Below, piece after piece: positions 38,901 to 46,860 of a stretch of 64,000 nucleotides of DNA (position 1 is its first letter; the number at the start of each line of letters is the position of its first letter). The translations under genes and the position numbers were made by a program. Source of the stretch: Bin80 sp026709335 (GTDB lineage Bacteria > Bacteroidota > Rhodothermia > Rhodothermales > Bin80); NCBI GenBank assembly GCA_965200825.1, contig OZ241385.1:1612001-1676000 (forward strand), given 5' to 3'. Under the pieces are notes generated by a model. It made no database searches. It saw only the letters and a program-made list of their open reading frames with translations, and was not told the origin of the DNA.

Positions 38901-39626
38901 TTTTTGTCCTCTGCCGAAGAAAAATGGGGACAGACCTGCAGCCTTGTTACCCTGTTACCCCACGGATACGAAGGACAGGGCCCTGAACATTCATCTGCAC
39001 GCCTTGAGCGCTTCCTTCAGCTTTGCGCCGAAGGTAATATGATTGTATGCAATTTGAGTACGCCTTCAAACTATTTCCATGCGCTACGACAGCAGGTATT
39101 ACGGGACGTGAAGAAACCTCTGGTACTAATGACTCCGAAAAGCCTTCTGCGCCATCCAATGGCTATTTCTTCACCGGAAGAGTTAACTGATGGTGAATTT
39201 CATCCCGTGATCAGTGGAGGCAAGGACCCTGAAAAAATTGATCGGATTGTGATCTGTAGCGGAAAAATCTACTATGACTTGCTTTCTGAACTCCATCAAC
39301 ATGCGAATGAGGATTCTATTGCCCTTATCCGACTGGAACAGTATTACCCTTGGCCTCAAACAGCCTTGCATGATGAGCTGGAGAAATACAGGAAAGATGT
39401 GGAAATATGTTGGGCCCAAGAAGAACCTGCCAACATGGGAGCATGGACTTATGCGCGTCCCCTCTTACAAAGCACACTCAGATCCGTAAACTTTGGCCAA
39501 GACCCCAAAATCCATTATGCGGGTCGCCATCCGAGCGCTAGCCCAGCCACAGGAAGCTCAATGGTCCATGAGCTAGAACAAAAGGAGATCATCAGAGGCG
39601 CCCTGACAAAGATGGGGATCTTCTAA
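35982..39626 (+). CDS. kgd: Multifunctional 2-oxoglutarate decarboxylase/dehydrogenase (E2-E1 fusion, Kgd-type)
   Basis: 1214 residues starting at GTG. The N-terminal OGDH segment (GYVEELYKRFLDDPSS) is followed by an E2-like acyltransferase core (about 75-310; SYTHLIAYAIVKGLQAFPTM, STYDHRVIQGAESGAFLAYI) and a full E1 (about 345-1214; YHLGSKG, GMAHRGRLN, GDAAFAGQGVVAETLN for thiamine diphosphate). There is no lipoyl domain, as in the mycobacterial Kgd enzyme. It feeds succinyl-CoA or succinate semialdehyde from 2-oxoglutarate in the TCA cycle; which product dominates depends on a separate lipoyl-E2 and E3 that are not in this window. Confidence 0.95.
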   Translation: MSLLGFNTGYVEELYKRFLDDPSSVSESWQDFFVGYDPGETIPLPVEPEKKPERTVVIEPQHPSGNGLPVDADISLIRGPSAAIVDNMEASLAIPTATSVRTLPVKLLSENRTLLNQYQRGIGGRKISYTHLIAYAIVKGLQAFPTMFSTFVRKNEKPQHVRPSQVNFGLAIDIERRGRRSLLVPNIKGADQMNFVQFLSTYNEIIRRSRNNELTVEDFHGTNATLTNPGMIGTSLSVPRLMPHQGVIIGIGSIGYPPEYQSISAPSASKIGLSPVMTITSTYDHRVIQGAESGAFLAYIANLLQGENNFYTHVFEDLNIPYPPFVLRPDSTPRLGISQEMGAEMDHVEKQAQVMVLIRVFRVLGHLQADINPLQNNWTYHPELDPAKYGLTVWDLDREFVTGGLGGKDILPLRDILTILRETYTRRIGVSYMHISSPIEKKWLQERIEPLRNSEDLTLEDQQRILLKLNKAEAFERFLHTRFIGHKRFSLEGGESVVPMLDVIVGDAAEQGVHEVVIGMAHRGRLNILANIIGKSYESIFSEFEGNINPDTIYGSGDVKYHLGSKGIYETPSGAKVKLTLASNPSHLESVSPIVEGMVRAKQDLLRDTADTDLPGGQAVDAVIPVLIHGDAAFAGQGVVAETLNCSQLRGYHTGGTIHLVINNQIGFTTGPSEARSSIYATDVARLIEAPIFHVNGDDPEACVRVARLALDYRQVFNKDVVVDMLCYRQHGHNEGDEPTYTNPVLYKKIAKKRSPRKLYTESLLNRGAMSPDEAEKMLDDFRGLLQEAFERTSNLKEKDAAAILERFHNHIYEAPPPADTRVSQEQLEAVLHALILTPDEFNAHPKLIRQLQRRDDKLRKSGHIDWAFAETLAFGTLLQEGTTIRLSGQDSRRATFSQRHAVIYDQITNEEYIPLNNVSETQAKLHIYDSLLSEFAVAAFEYGYSVQNQNALVIWEAQFGDFANGAQIVFDQFLSSAEEKWGQTCSLVTLLPHGYEGQGPEHSSARLERFLQLCAEGNMIVCNLSTPSNYFHALRQQVLRDVKKPLVLMTPKSLLRHPMAISSPEELTDGEFHPVISGGKDPEKIDRIVICSGKIYYDLLSELHQHANEDSIALIRLEQYYPWPQTALHDELEKYRKDVEICWAQEEPANMGAWTYARPLLQSTLRSVNFGQDPKIHYAGRHPSASPATGSSMVHELEQKEIIRGALTKMGIF

Positions 39627-39710
39627 CTGGATCGAAGAGAAAATCCTATTTGGGCCTACGGCTGATTGGAGGTGTCGGCCCCGCAATCCCTCTGTCAGAG
39701 ATGAGGGAGA

Positions 39711-39917
39711 TTAGTACCGGCGATTGTGCATTCTCGCATTGCGAGATGCCTTCTCTTTGGCAATTCTGCGATCCTCCGAGGGCTTTGTAAACGCCATATT
39801 CTGCCGATATAATCGCAAAACCCGGCTACGATTGACAGCCCGCTTGAATCGTCTGAGTGCACGGTCAATATTTTCTTTTTCTTTGACTTTTACGCCAACG
39901 CCAATATGAAATGCCAA
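39711..39917 (-). CDS. rpsU: 30S ribosomal protein bS21
   Basis: 68 basic residues: VGVKVKEKENIDRALRRFKR then LYRQNMAFTKPSEDRRIAKE. The length and charge match bS21, which helps mRNA base-pair with the 16S anti-Shine-Dalgarno. It is convergent with kgd. bS21 is variable or absent in some bacterial groups, but common in Bacteroidota-type genomes. Confidence 0.95.
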   Translation of the reverse strand: MAFHIGVGVKVKEKENIDRALRRFKRAVNRSRVLRLYRQNMAFTKPSEDRRIAKEKASRNARMHNRRY

Positions 39918-40015
39918 CTGACTACCTCTTGATTTAGTTTAGATACAACGAAGACCCGTTTAACCACATCTATTACTCCATGTTTCCATAATCAGATGTG
40001 CTTCTGACTCTCTCT

Positions 40016-41614
40016 CTATAATTTTACGGTGAGTTCAAGTATGGCAGCTCCCCGGCCCAGGATTTCATCCATTAAAAACAGGCTCTCCTGTCTAGCCCCT
40101 TCGGCATCAGAGGGATATACTTCCCATAAATCGCGTTCGGACTCAAAAGAGATACCGAGATCAAGTCGAAATTTTTCAGTAAGATCTACCCCTGCACCAA
40201 GTGAGACATGAATCCGATCCCCGATCTCTTGGTCATTCTGTGGATCGAATTCCGAGTCTTTGTACGGGGAAGGTTTGAAGGCAAATCCAGCTCTGAGATC
40301 AACCCCCCAAGCCTCTAGTTCAGCACCGAAAGCATACTTAAGGGATATGCCAAAATTGTCCTCAATATCACCATTTACTTCTCTGAAAACATCCTCGCCT
40401 TGATCGGAACTGAGGTGAAGTTGGCTCCAATCAGTCAACTCCCCTTCCCCTATTACCAGAAGTCTTCCGATATTTAACTGTACCCCTACTCCCAACCGCC
40501 ATGGCGTTCGTACAGAGTAGTCAAACGCACCATTGCCAACATCATCCGGACGATCCCCGTAACTAATATCGCCTCCACGATCAAAACGTGTCGAAAACTC
40601 CTGTGAGTAACTTTCCTCAATATAGGTCCAAGTTGGAGATTCAAGCATTAGTCCCAACTGTAACGCGTCTCTCAGTTTTGTAACGATTCCGGTTCGAACA
40701 TTGACTCCAACAATATCAGAATCCAACCTTTGTCGATAGGTGAGTTGATCAAATCCCTCCAACAAACTACCATCATCAAGTAGTACATTATAGGCATCCT
40801 GGGTATTTTCATTGTTGCTATCAGTTTCTGTAAACAGATAATCAAAACGATAATCACCAAATACGATATTCACAGAAGCCCCTGCCGTAAGATCTTTTGT
40901 TGCTTGCCAAGCTACACCACCATTCACTTCATATACTCCGCCGGATTCTGTAGTCAGTCCTGACTGCTCAATCGTCGTGCCTGGGATCACAGCTGAATAA
41001 AAAGGATACTCTCCATCGAGATACAAATCATGATAATATTCAATGACACCGGCATTGAAAGCTGCAAATGGCAGATCATTCAACTCCGAAAGATTTCCAT
41101 CATTGTCTACGGAATATTCACCATCAAACGGCAGGAATGATGTAGAAATCGTGCTTTCAGAATTGATGCCTGAAAAATCAAGCTGGCGTGTAAAATCGCG
41201 TACTTGGGCGAGCCCTGCGGCGAAAACCAGTTTCCCTCGCTCCACAGGCACATCATACATAAATCCCAAATTCCCTAAACTAGAATTTTCCATCGCTGAT
41301 CTCGTGCCTCCACTCGTGAATCCATCGGTTAGAATATCAAGATCACTCTCGGTTGCAAACCCCTTAAGCGATACAACTAGCTGGGTATTCTCAACATATC
41401 CTAACCCGGCAGGGTTACTAAACAAGGCACTATAATCGCCACTTCCGGCATACCCCCTTAAAGACATTCCAGTCATACGAGCTCCTACTGAAAAGTCGCG
41501 CTGACTAAGCGCCCATACTTCGTCAGCTACCTGCGCAAAAGTTATAGGCGTAATGATCGTCGCCGTGACAATCATAAAGTATGTACTTAAAAGAATTCTG
41601 TAAATCCGTTGCAT
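40016..41614 (-). CDS. FadL/OmpP1-like outer-membrane protein
   Basis: 532 residues with a signal peptide (ending ITFAQ). The mature N-terminus (VWALSQRDFSVGARMTGMSL, then YSALFSNPAGLGY) has the SARA-MG...NPAGLA-type pattern of the OmpP1/FadL/TodX transport barrels. Beta-strand alternation continues to the C-terminal LELTVKL. FadL proteins pass hydrophobic compounds across the outer membrane. The ligand here is unknown. The gene for the repeat lipoprotein lies 106 bases upstream in the same direction. Confidence 0.78.
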   Translation of the reverse strand: MQRIYRILLSTYFMIVTATIITPITFAQVADEVWALSQRDFSVGARMTGMSLRGYAGSGDYSALFSNPAGLGYVENTQLVVSLKGFATESDLDILTDGFTSGGTRSAMENSSLGNLGFMYDVPVERGKLVFAAGLAQVRDFTRQLDFSGINSESTISTSFLPFDGEYSVDNDGNLSELNDLPFAAFNAGVIEYYHDLYLDGEYPFYSAVIPGTTIEQSGLTTESGGVYEVNGGVAWQATKDLTAGASVNIVFGDYRFDYLFTETDSNNENTQDAYNVLLDDGSLLEGFDQLTYRQRLDSDIVGVNVRTGIVTKLRDALQLGLMLESPTWTYIEESYSQEFSTRFDRGGDISYGDRPDDVGNGAFDYSVRTPWRLGVGVQLNIGRLLVIGEGELTDWSQLHLSSDQGEDVFREVNGDIEDNFGISLKYAFGAELEAWGVDLRAGFAFKPSPYKDSEFDPQNDQEIGDRIHVSLGAGVDLTEKFRLDLGISFESERDLWEVYPSDAEGARQESLFLMDEILGRGAAILELTVKL

Positions 41615-41720
41615 TGCATTGAATGTCTATTTCGATTTTGACAAACACAGCCAACCCAAGCGGCACCATTTTGGTGTCGAAAATAAACTCTTGGGAAGAG
41701 AGTTGATATATCCTCAAAGA

Positions 41721-43181
41721 TTAGTTATGCTTCGAGGAGGAATGAACACTGAATCTTGGTGTAGGAACTCTGGATACTTCACCAGATGGAAAAGATGACC
41801 TCACTTGAGAGGAAGAAGTACTCGGTACCCCTGAATCAGGTTGAATTCCGCTCCGGGATGAACTACGGGGGCGCGGAGTTGAGCGAGTAGAACTATTCTT
41901 ATTCCCCGATGAACTCCGTGTACGCGGCGCAGAACGTGTGCTACTCCCCGATGAACTCCGTGTACGCGGCGCAGAACGTGTGCTACTCCCCGATGAACTC
42001 CGTGTACGCGGCGCAGAACGTGTGCTACTCCCCGATGAACTCCGTGTGCGCGGCGCAGAACGTGTGCTGCTACCCGATGAACTCCGTGTGCGCGGCGCAG
42101 AACGTGTGCTGCTCCCTGATGAACTCCGTGTACGTGGCGCAGAACGTGTGCTGCTCCCCGATGAACTCCGTGTGCGCGGCGCAGAACGTGTGCTGCTACC
42201 CGATGAACTCCGTGTGCGCGGCGCAGAACGTGTGCTGCTACCCGATGAACTCCGTGTGCGCGGCGTAGAACGTGTGCTGCTACCCGATGAACTCCGTGTA
42301 CGCGGCGTAGAACGTGTGGCTGCTGCACCTGATCGAGTACCTCTATTTATTGCACCTCTCGTTTGCGTAGAGGCCGCCCTGGATCTGTCAGCCGGAACAC
42401 TTCGCGTGACACCTCTGCGGGTGCGTGAAGAAGTCTCTTCGTTATCACCAGCACGCTGAACCCCGCGTACTCTGGCACCTGAAGTCATCGCACCACTACG
42501 CGTTCGACTTCTCGTCAACAGGCTACGATTTGCTACTACACCTTGCCGTCTCGTCAATATGTCATCCTCATTGGCCGTATAACGGCCTCCGCGAGAAATA
42601 ACGCCTCCACGCCCAACCCGAGATCCTCGAGGACCGTAATTGACTACATAGCCTGTCCCGTAGCCCCATGGGCTACCATAGTATCCGTATCTCCAAGAAT
42701 TCCCATACCCCCATCTGCCGTAGTATGAACCTGCATACAAGTGATGACTGTTCCATCCATAGTTAAAGGGCCCATAATTAAACGGGGAATAGAAAGACGG
42801 CCCCCCCCAACTAAAATTCAAGTGTAAACTCGAAGCACCGCCGTACCAGTAATCATCATAAAAAGGATCGTAACCAAATGGATCATAGAATGGATCTATC
42901 AGATATGGGCGGCCATAAAATGTGGCAAAATGCCTGCGGTAACGAGTTTGTCGAGGGTGATAATGGGAGTAACCGCCACCGTCATAGTAATAATTGTCTA
43001 CCACCACACTGTCCCCGTACGAAGTTTCGTATTCCGTAATCTCCTGATAATCAGGCTCTCTTTCAAGATAGCGGGTACCCAATTGCGTATAGCACCCTGC
43101 TGTGAATAGCAAAACCCCAATTATCACAGCATTATTGATCCAAGACACTTTTCCGGATAAATTATCAGTTTTTTCTGTCAT
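41721..43181 (-). CDS. Lipoprotein with Tyr/Gly-rich domain and ten 14-residue Arg/Ser repeats
   Basis: 486 residues. A lipoprotein signal (GVLLFTAGC, Cys30) is followed by a Tyr/Asp/Gly-rich half (YYYDGGGYSHYHPRQTRYRR, FYDPFGYDPFYDDYWYGG) and then an extremely basic repetitive half. Ten copies of RS(A/T)PRTRSSSGSST span the region encoded by 42287-42328 down to 41909. The repeats are perfect or nearly so at DNA level, so copy number is likely to vary. Low-complexity half resembles adhesive or cell-wall-bound proteins; no known domain. The ORF continues in two other frames through the repeats, as expected for a 42-base unit. Confidence 0.75.
   Translation of the reverse strand: MTEKTDNLSGKVSWINNAVIIGVLLFTAGCYTQLGTRYLEREPDYQEITEYETSYGDSVVVDNYYYDGGGYSHYHPRQTRYRRHFATFYGRPYLIDPFYDPFGYDPFYDDYWYGGASSLHLNFSWGGPSFYSPFNYGPFNYGWNSHHLYAGSYYGRWGYGNSWRYGYYGSPWGYGTGYVVNYGPRGSRVGRGGVISRGGRYTANEDDILTRRQGVVANRSLLTRSRTRSGAMTSGARVRGVQRAGDNEETSSRTRRGVTRSVPADRSRAASTQTRGAINRGTRSGAAATRSTPRTRSSSGSSTRSTPRTRSSSGSSTRSAPRTRSSSGSSTRSAPRTRSSSGSSTRSAPRTRSSSGSSTRSAPRTRSSSGSSTRSAPRTRSSSGSSTRSAPRTRSSSGSSTRSAPRTRSSSGSSTRSAPRTRSSSGNKNSSTRSTPRPRSSSRSGIQPDSGVPSTSSSQVRSSFPSGEVSRVPTPRFSVHSSSKHN
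41909..42328 (+). repeat. Ten tandem 42-bp repeats within the lipoprotein gene
   Basis: The unit GATGAACTCCGTGTACGCGG... repeats every 42 bases from 41909 to about 42328 with only a few substitutions between units (TAC/TGC, CCC/ACC, GCG/GTA). The length is a multiple of three, so gain or loss of units keeps the frame. Not a CRISPR array because there are no spacers. Confidence 0.95.
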
Positions 43182-43444
43182 GAGTCTGATTATTTGGTGG
43201 TGTAGTAAAGCATGAATACTGATTAGTCCTACATTTGATTCGTTACTACTTCAGACGCCTTTTGCAGCGAAAAGGTAGCATACATCTGTATTGATCTACA
43301 CACAAATTTCGGACCGTTCTCACATTTTGTTGAACAAAACACTCTAACCTGGAATTTCTTTTACATGGATTTTTGCTCGTTAGAGATGTATCGCCGTGTT
43401 GCAACACGGTCATATCCAAGCTGATTTCAAAAAACATCCATAAT

Positions 43445-43707
43445 TATGCAAATGTATCTTTTATTTCGGCTCCCTTTGCAATTTCCTCGAGTGTAAGAGC
43501 CAACTGCTGAAGTATGGTATCTGGCCATTTTCTCTGCTTCGCTGACGTATCCCTCCGAATAGATCATCACAGATTCCTCTATCTCCTCCAAAAATACTCC
43601 CAAATGCACTGAAATATCGTTTACATCACTAAAAACTTGTGCACCCCTTCCACTGGAGCCGCGGAGTCCATCTTGTCTATAGCGACCATATACCTCTCAC
43701 TTCTTTT
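43445..43707 (-). pseudogene. dnaJ: dnaJ remnant (end of J domain, G/F region, start of substrate domain)
   Basis: Read with frameshifts, the minus strand gives RYRQDGLRGSSGRGAQVFSD, VNDI, then FGSIFGGDRG and DDLFGGIRQRSRENGQ, then LALTLEEIAKGAEIKD. These are in DnaJ order: the end of the J domain (RYGQ-G), the Gly/Phe-rich region (FGSIFG), and the conserved LTLEEIAKG that begins the peptide-binding domain. The first 55 codons and everything from the zinc fingers onward are missing. hrcA lies 3 kb upstream on the same strand. Confidence 0.75.
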
Positions 43708-43734
43708 GATTGCTTGGTACTACTACGATTGTTG

Positions 43735-43982
43735 TGGAACGATTAATTTTGCGTGAGCCGCAATAACAGCCAAAGTTTGTGCTGGCACTTTTTTGTCATA
43801 AGGTGCAGAAATCAATCTGACAGTTTTTTGATCCAGGACTAAAATTCTGAGCATGCTCCGGCTCATTTACTAAAACAGGGGAGTTGATGGAATCTGGAGC
43901 CATCAAGCTCATGGAAATTCTGTATTCATACGAAAATCTGGTATTCATTCAGGCGCATATATATCCTCTGGCACATTCCCTA
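43735..43982. repeat. Direct repeat A (left border of the 43.7-46.7 kb cassette)
   Basis: About 240 bases matching 46494-46730 in the same orientation with roughly 85% identity by eye. Shared strings include CCGCAATAACAGCCAAAGTT and GGGGAGTTGATGGAATCTG and ATTCATTCAGGCGCAT. On the minus strand it encodes the same peptide as copy B but with a frameshift (MSLM..DSINSPVLVNEPE..AQ.., RLISAPYDKKV.AQTLAVIA), so both derive from a coding sequence. Confidence 0.85.
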
Positions 43983-44202
43983 TTTTACGGAATTTTTTGG
44001 CTTAATAGGAGCTGCTGTCAAAAATACTCATACGTCAGAGCTTGCCCAGAAAAAACCCTAGACTAAACAAGATTTTTTAGCAGGCCACTACATAATCGAG
44101 GCCAAGGGAGGTTGTAATGAATATTAATGGGTTGACTTGTTTCTTTATGATGAAGACTGTATACTCACCACCCATATAGTCCTATTCAATATATTCGGCA
44201 GA

Positions 44203-44799
44203 ATGTCCAAAAAGCTCACATTTGGATTTTACGCTATTAGCGTGGTATTACTGATTTTCGCAGGAAGGATTTGGTATGGCGCAAACAATATCTCTGCCGA
44301 AGAACGACAATTTCTTGTCCTCAATGAGCCTTTTGCGTATGAGGAACTCAGAGAGTCGGACGGATTCAGATCTTATGGGTCGGCGGTCGTGAGGAAACCG
44401 TATCAGCCCGTGGCAATATTTACGATGCCGGCGAATCCATGCATTGACTGTTTGAACGAAGTGCATGCTTATCTGGAACTGTTTAAGCAAGGTGGTCTAC
44501 ACGGTGAGTCGGTGCATACGGACATTGTGGTTGTGGGAGATGATCTGGCGGCAACTAGGCGTTTTGCAAAGATCATTGATTTTGATCAGGAGGTCCTATA
44601 CATCTCTGGCCAAGCTTACAGTGACCTACTTCAATCGTTTGGGACAACCACAGTAACACATCAAATATTGTTGGTTGATCCAGATAAAGGACGCCTGTTT
44701 TTCCGGGCGCGACTTGCTTTGGGTGCGGAATCTGCGCCAGGGGTAAGGGAGAATATTCTGTGGGAAGCCCGCAAAGCGCATGAGGCGCTTTCCCGGTAA
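44203..44799 (+). CDS. Membrane-anchored thioredoxin-like protein
   Basis: 198 residues from the ATG at 44203; the preceding 22 codons of the open frame have no signal features. One N-terminal membrane anchor (FGFYAISVVLLIFAGRIWYG) and an outward thioredoxin-like domain: YQPVAIFTMPANPCIDCLNE near 68-87 with CxxC at the expected end of strand one, and a later VTHQILLVDPDKGRLFF strand. The layout resembles TlpA/ResA-like disulfide enzymes but the cis-Pro position is not obvious (TTVTH). It sits in a repeat-flanked cassette beside a Cys-rich frame and a propeller protein, so disulfide handling of that peptide is an attractive but untested idea. Confidence 0.7.
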   Translation: MSKKLTFGFYAISVVLLIFAGRIWYGANNISAEERQFLVLNEPFAYEELRESDGFRSYGSAVVRKPYQPVAIFTMPANPCIDCLNEVHAYLELFKQGGLHGESVHTDIVVVGDDLAATRRFAKIIDFDQEVLYISGQAYSDLLQSFGTTTVTHQILLVDPDKGRLFFRARLALGAESAPGVRENILWEARKAHEALSR

Positions 44800-44823
44800 G
44801 GCAAATCAACTCAACCTATATAG

Positions 44824-45039
44824 GAGGCTATTGCGTTCACGTTTTGTTGCCTGTGCATCTTCCTGTACGGCCAGTATGCATCAGGCAGCGGATGTAACGA
44901 TACACAAAGAACAGAAGCTCATTGCTGTCACAACTGCGGATCAATTTATGGCTGTGAGAGTGGCACTATGTGGTTGGATCGAGGCTTTCCAAAATGTCGC
45001 ATAAAGTACACTGATTTTGGAGAAGTAGTGAACTGGTAG
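44824..45039 (+). CDS. Possible small Cys-rich secreted peptide, start unresolved
   Basis: A 71-codon frame after a TAG: a hydrophobic leader-like run (IAFTFCCLCIFLYGQYASG), then six cysteines in CNDTQ, HCCHNCGSIYGCESG and PKCRIK, ending VVNW. It overlaps another open frame. AGGAGG (44822-44827) lies right at its beginning but the nearest ATT/TTG are only two or three bases away and no ATG is in frame, so either a rare start is used or a base has been lost. Small Cys-rich secreted peptides next to TlpA-like and 6-bladed propeller genes occur in Bacteroidota. The absence of a standard start keeps confidence low. Confidence 0.4.
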   Translation, partial: EAIAFTFCCLCIFLYGQYASGSGCNDTQRTEAHCCHNCGSIYGCESGTMWLDRGFPKCRIKYTDFGEVVNW

Positions 45040-45128
45040 TCGGGGGAGAGCAGTGTGAATGTGCCTGATGGTCGTATCCAATGTACCATGCCACAACGAT
45101 TGTCCTCAAAATTAAAGCTGATGTAATC

Positions 45129-46325
45129 ATGAAGAGTCGTCTTGTTGTGCTCCCATGCATTTATGTGATGATAGTATTAATATTGATGCCATCATTCGTG
45201 CAGGCTCAGGAGTTGTCCTTCACGCTCATTGAACAATTGGTCATTGGCAATGATGAAGATGCGCCTGCTGAATACGTCTTTACCTTTCCAGAATTAGTTC
45301 GAACGGACTCAAAGGGCTACATCTATATTCACGATCGACGACGTGCGGATGTTCAGGTTTTCGACGAAGGCGGACAGTATGTCACTACGATTGGAAAGAG
45401 AGGAGAGGGACCAGGGGAGATGCGTGAGATTGTCAGTATGCATGTAGATGCCCGCGACAGATTGATTGTGGCCGACCGAAACAGTAGGCGATTCACGGTA
45501 TTTTCGGACCTCGGGGCACAGTTCGAAACGAAGGCATTCCCTGATGATTTGGCAGTAGCATTAGACCCAATTCTGTCTCTTGAAGACTCTTTCGTGCTCA
45601 AGTATGTGAGGGCGTATGATGATCCCGAGCAAAAGCTACCCTATATCGCTGACACGAAGATGCTCCACCACTACGATATGGCCCTTAACCCTATTGAAGC
45701 TTTTGCAGAATTGGGTGAGATCTTTAACCTTGACGAACCCTTCGAAAAGGCGAATTCTGACATTCGTGACGCGTTAAAAATGGCCACAAATGGGATTGAC
45801 AAGATAGTGCTAGTGCCCGAAGTCTACGGTGGACATGCTTACAGATATACGTACGTAGGGGGGGCATGGGACATGGAGAAATTGCAAGGTGACCCCGTGC
45901 CAAAGAAACCCTATATGTTAGTGAGCAAAAAAGACTTTGAAGCTAATCCAGATCTAAAAAGATCCTCCTTAGTTATTAGTGGGCCATCGGGGGTGCACCG
46001 TGCGAGGATCTTCAATTGGAGTCTGGGAGTTGTTATTCTGAGCAGCGGGGAGATCGTGAATTTCACGAAGCAGACGCCACTGCGGGAAGATCTTAACCAT
46101 CGGATTGAGGTTAGCCACCGGGTTGAGCTTTTTGATCAAGCTGGTGCACTTATGGGCTACGGCCCTTTGCAGTTTAACGATCTGAGGCTGAATCGTAGTG
46201 TGAAGATCATGAGTACAATCGATATCCTTTGGATTGACGATGATGATCGATTGTACCTTCGACGGTTAAATGAACACGGTTTCTATGTGCTCAGTGTTGC
46301 AGAACTTGTAATCGGACGCCCATAA
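45129..46325 (+). CDS. 6-bladed beta-propeller (NHL-type) secreted protein
   Basis: 398 residues from the ATG at 45129, which gives a signal peptide ending in VQAQ. The body reads as propeller blades with the NHL-like rhythm: LVRTDSKGYIYIHDRRRADV, QVFDEGGQYVTTIGKRGEGP, MHVDARDRLIVADRNSRRFT. The GKRGEGPGE run is typical of the Bacteroidota 6-bladed propeller family. Function is unknown; relatives are found beside TlpA-like oxidoreductases and small secreted peptides. It is the last gene before direct repeat B. Confidence 0.82.
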   Translation: MKSRLVVLPCIYVMIVLILMPSFVQAQELSFTLIEQLVIGNDEDAPAEYVFTFPELVRTDSKGYIYIHDRRRADVQVFDEGGQYVTTIGKRGEGPGEMREIVSMHVDARDRLIVADRNSRRFTVFSDLGAQFETKAFPDDLAVALDPILSLEDSFVLKYVRAYDDPEQKLPYIADTKMLHHYDMALNPIEAFAELGEIFNLDEPFEKANSDIRDALKMATNGIDKIVLVPEVYGGHAYRYTYVGGAWDMEKLQGDPVPKKPYMLVSKKDFEANPDLKRSSLVISGPSGVHRARIFNWSLGVVILSSGEIVNFTKQTPLREDLNHRIEVSHRVELFDQAGALMGYGPLQFNDLRLNRSVKIMSTIDILWIDDDDRLYLRRLNEHGFYVLSVAELVIGRP

Positions 46326-46493
46326 TTGATGGTGCTTTCTGCGCGAGATGATACGCCCTCGCGACATTGCATAGAGAACTTTAAAGCTTCTTCTACGCTG
46401 ACATTTGACCATCAGCGGCCCGTATGTCTAACGAAAAACCGCACATTTACTTCCTGAGGATGCCGAGTCAAATTATAGTTCTATCCTCATTGA

Positions 46494-46730
46494 CATGGAA
46501 CAATTAGTTTTGCGTGCTCCGCAATAACAGCCAAAGTTTGTGCTGCCACTTTTTTGTCATAAGGCGCAGAAATCAATCTGGCAGCTTTTGATTCGGTGCT
46601 AAACTTCTGAGCACACTCCGGCTCATTTACCAAAACAGGGGAGTTGATGGAATCTGAAACCATCAAGCTCATGAGAACTCTAATATTCATTCAGGCGCAT
46701 GATAGATATATCCTCTGGTACACTCCCTGC
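46494..46730. repeat. Direct repeat B (right border of the cassette)
   Basis: Partner of 43735-43982. On the minus strand its frame is open for 67 codons (46487-46690) and reads SINSPVLVNEPECAQKFSTE, then SKAARLISAPYDKKVAAQTL and AVIAEHAKLIVP. I do not recognise the family. Whether this is a real small gene or the edge of a larger lost one is not clear. Confidence 0.85.
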
Positions 46731-46768
46731 CCCCATTCCTGCGATATAGTTCTGCCAGATATTGAATC

Positions 46769-46860
46769 AGATCTTATAGCAGAACGGTTCTGATTGGTTT
46801 GCGCTACCTTAGCGCTCATCTATTTACGAATCAACCGAGAACAGTCCTGCTATAAGATCT
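46769..46860. repeat. 92-bp inverted-repeat element (possible MITE) after hrcA
   Basis: Perfect 14-base ends (AGATCTTATAGCAG ... CTGCTATAAGATCT) continue inward as an imperfect stem of about 32 bases (AACGGTTCTGATTGG / CGAATCAACCGAGAACAGTC). The centre contains a second small palindrome (GCGCTACCTTAGCGC). It begins 17 bases beyond the hrcA stop and could fold in RNA as a terminator-like structure. No clear target duplication was seen. Confidence 0.75.

Larger units (their letters stand above)
43182..44202. other. 1-kb gap with dnaJ remnant and direct-repeat copy A
   Basis: No intact gene. Contains a decayed dnaJ piece (43445-43707) and the left copy of a ~240-bp direct repeat (43735-43982). 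Both are listed separately. The 120 bases before the thioredoxin-like gene hold no other feature I can support. Confidence 0.6.

Noticed and set aside
41909..42328. Regular 42-bp repeats as a CRISPR array
   Set aside because: No spacers; the units are contiguous, multiple of three, and lie in frame within a protein gene. No cas genes nearby.
41801..42459. Three other long open frames across the 42-bp repeats
   Set aside because: A 42-base repeat without stops keeps several frames open. Only the minus-strand 486-codon frame has a start, lipoprotein signal and non-repetitive domain.
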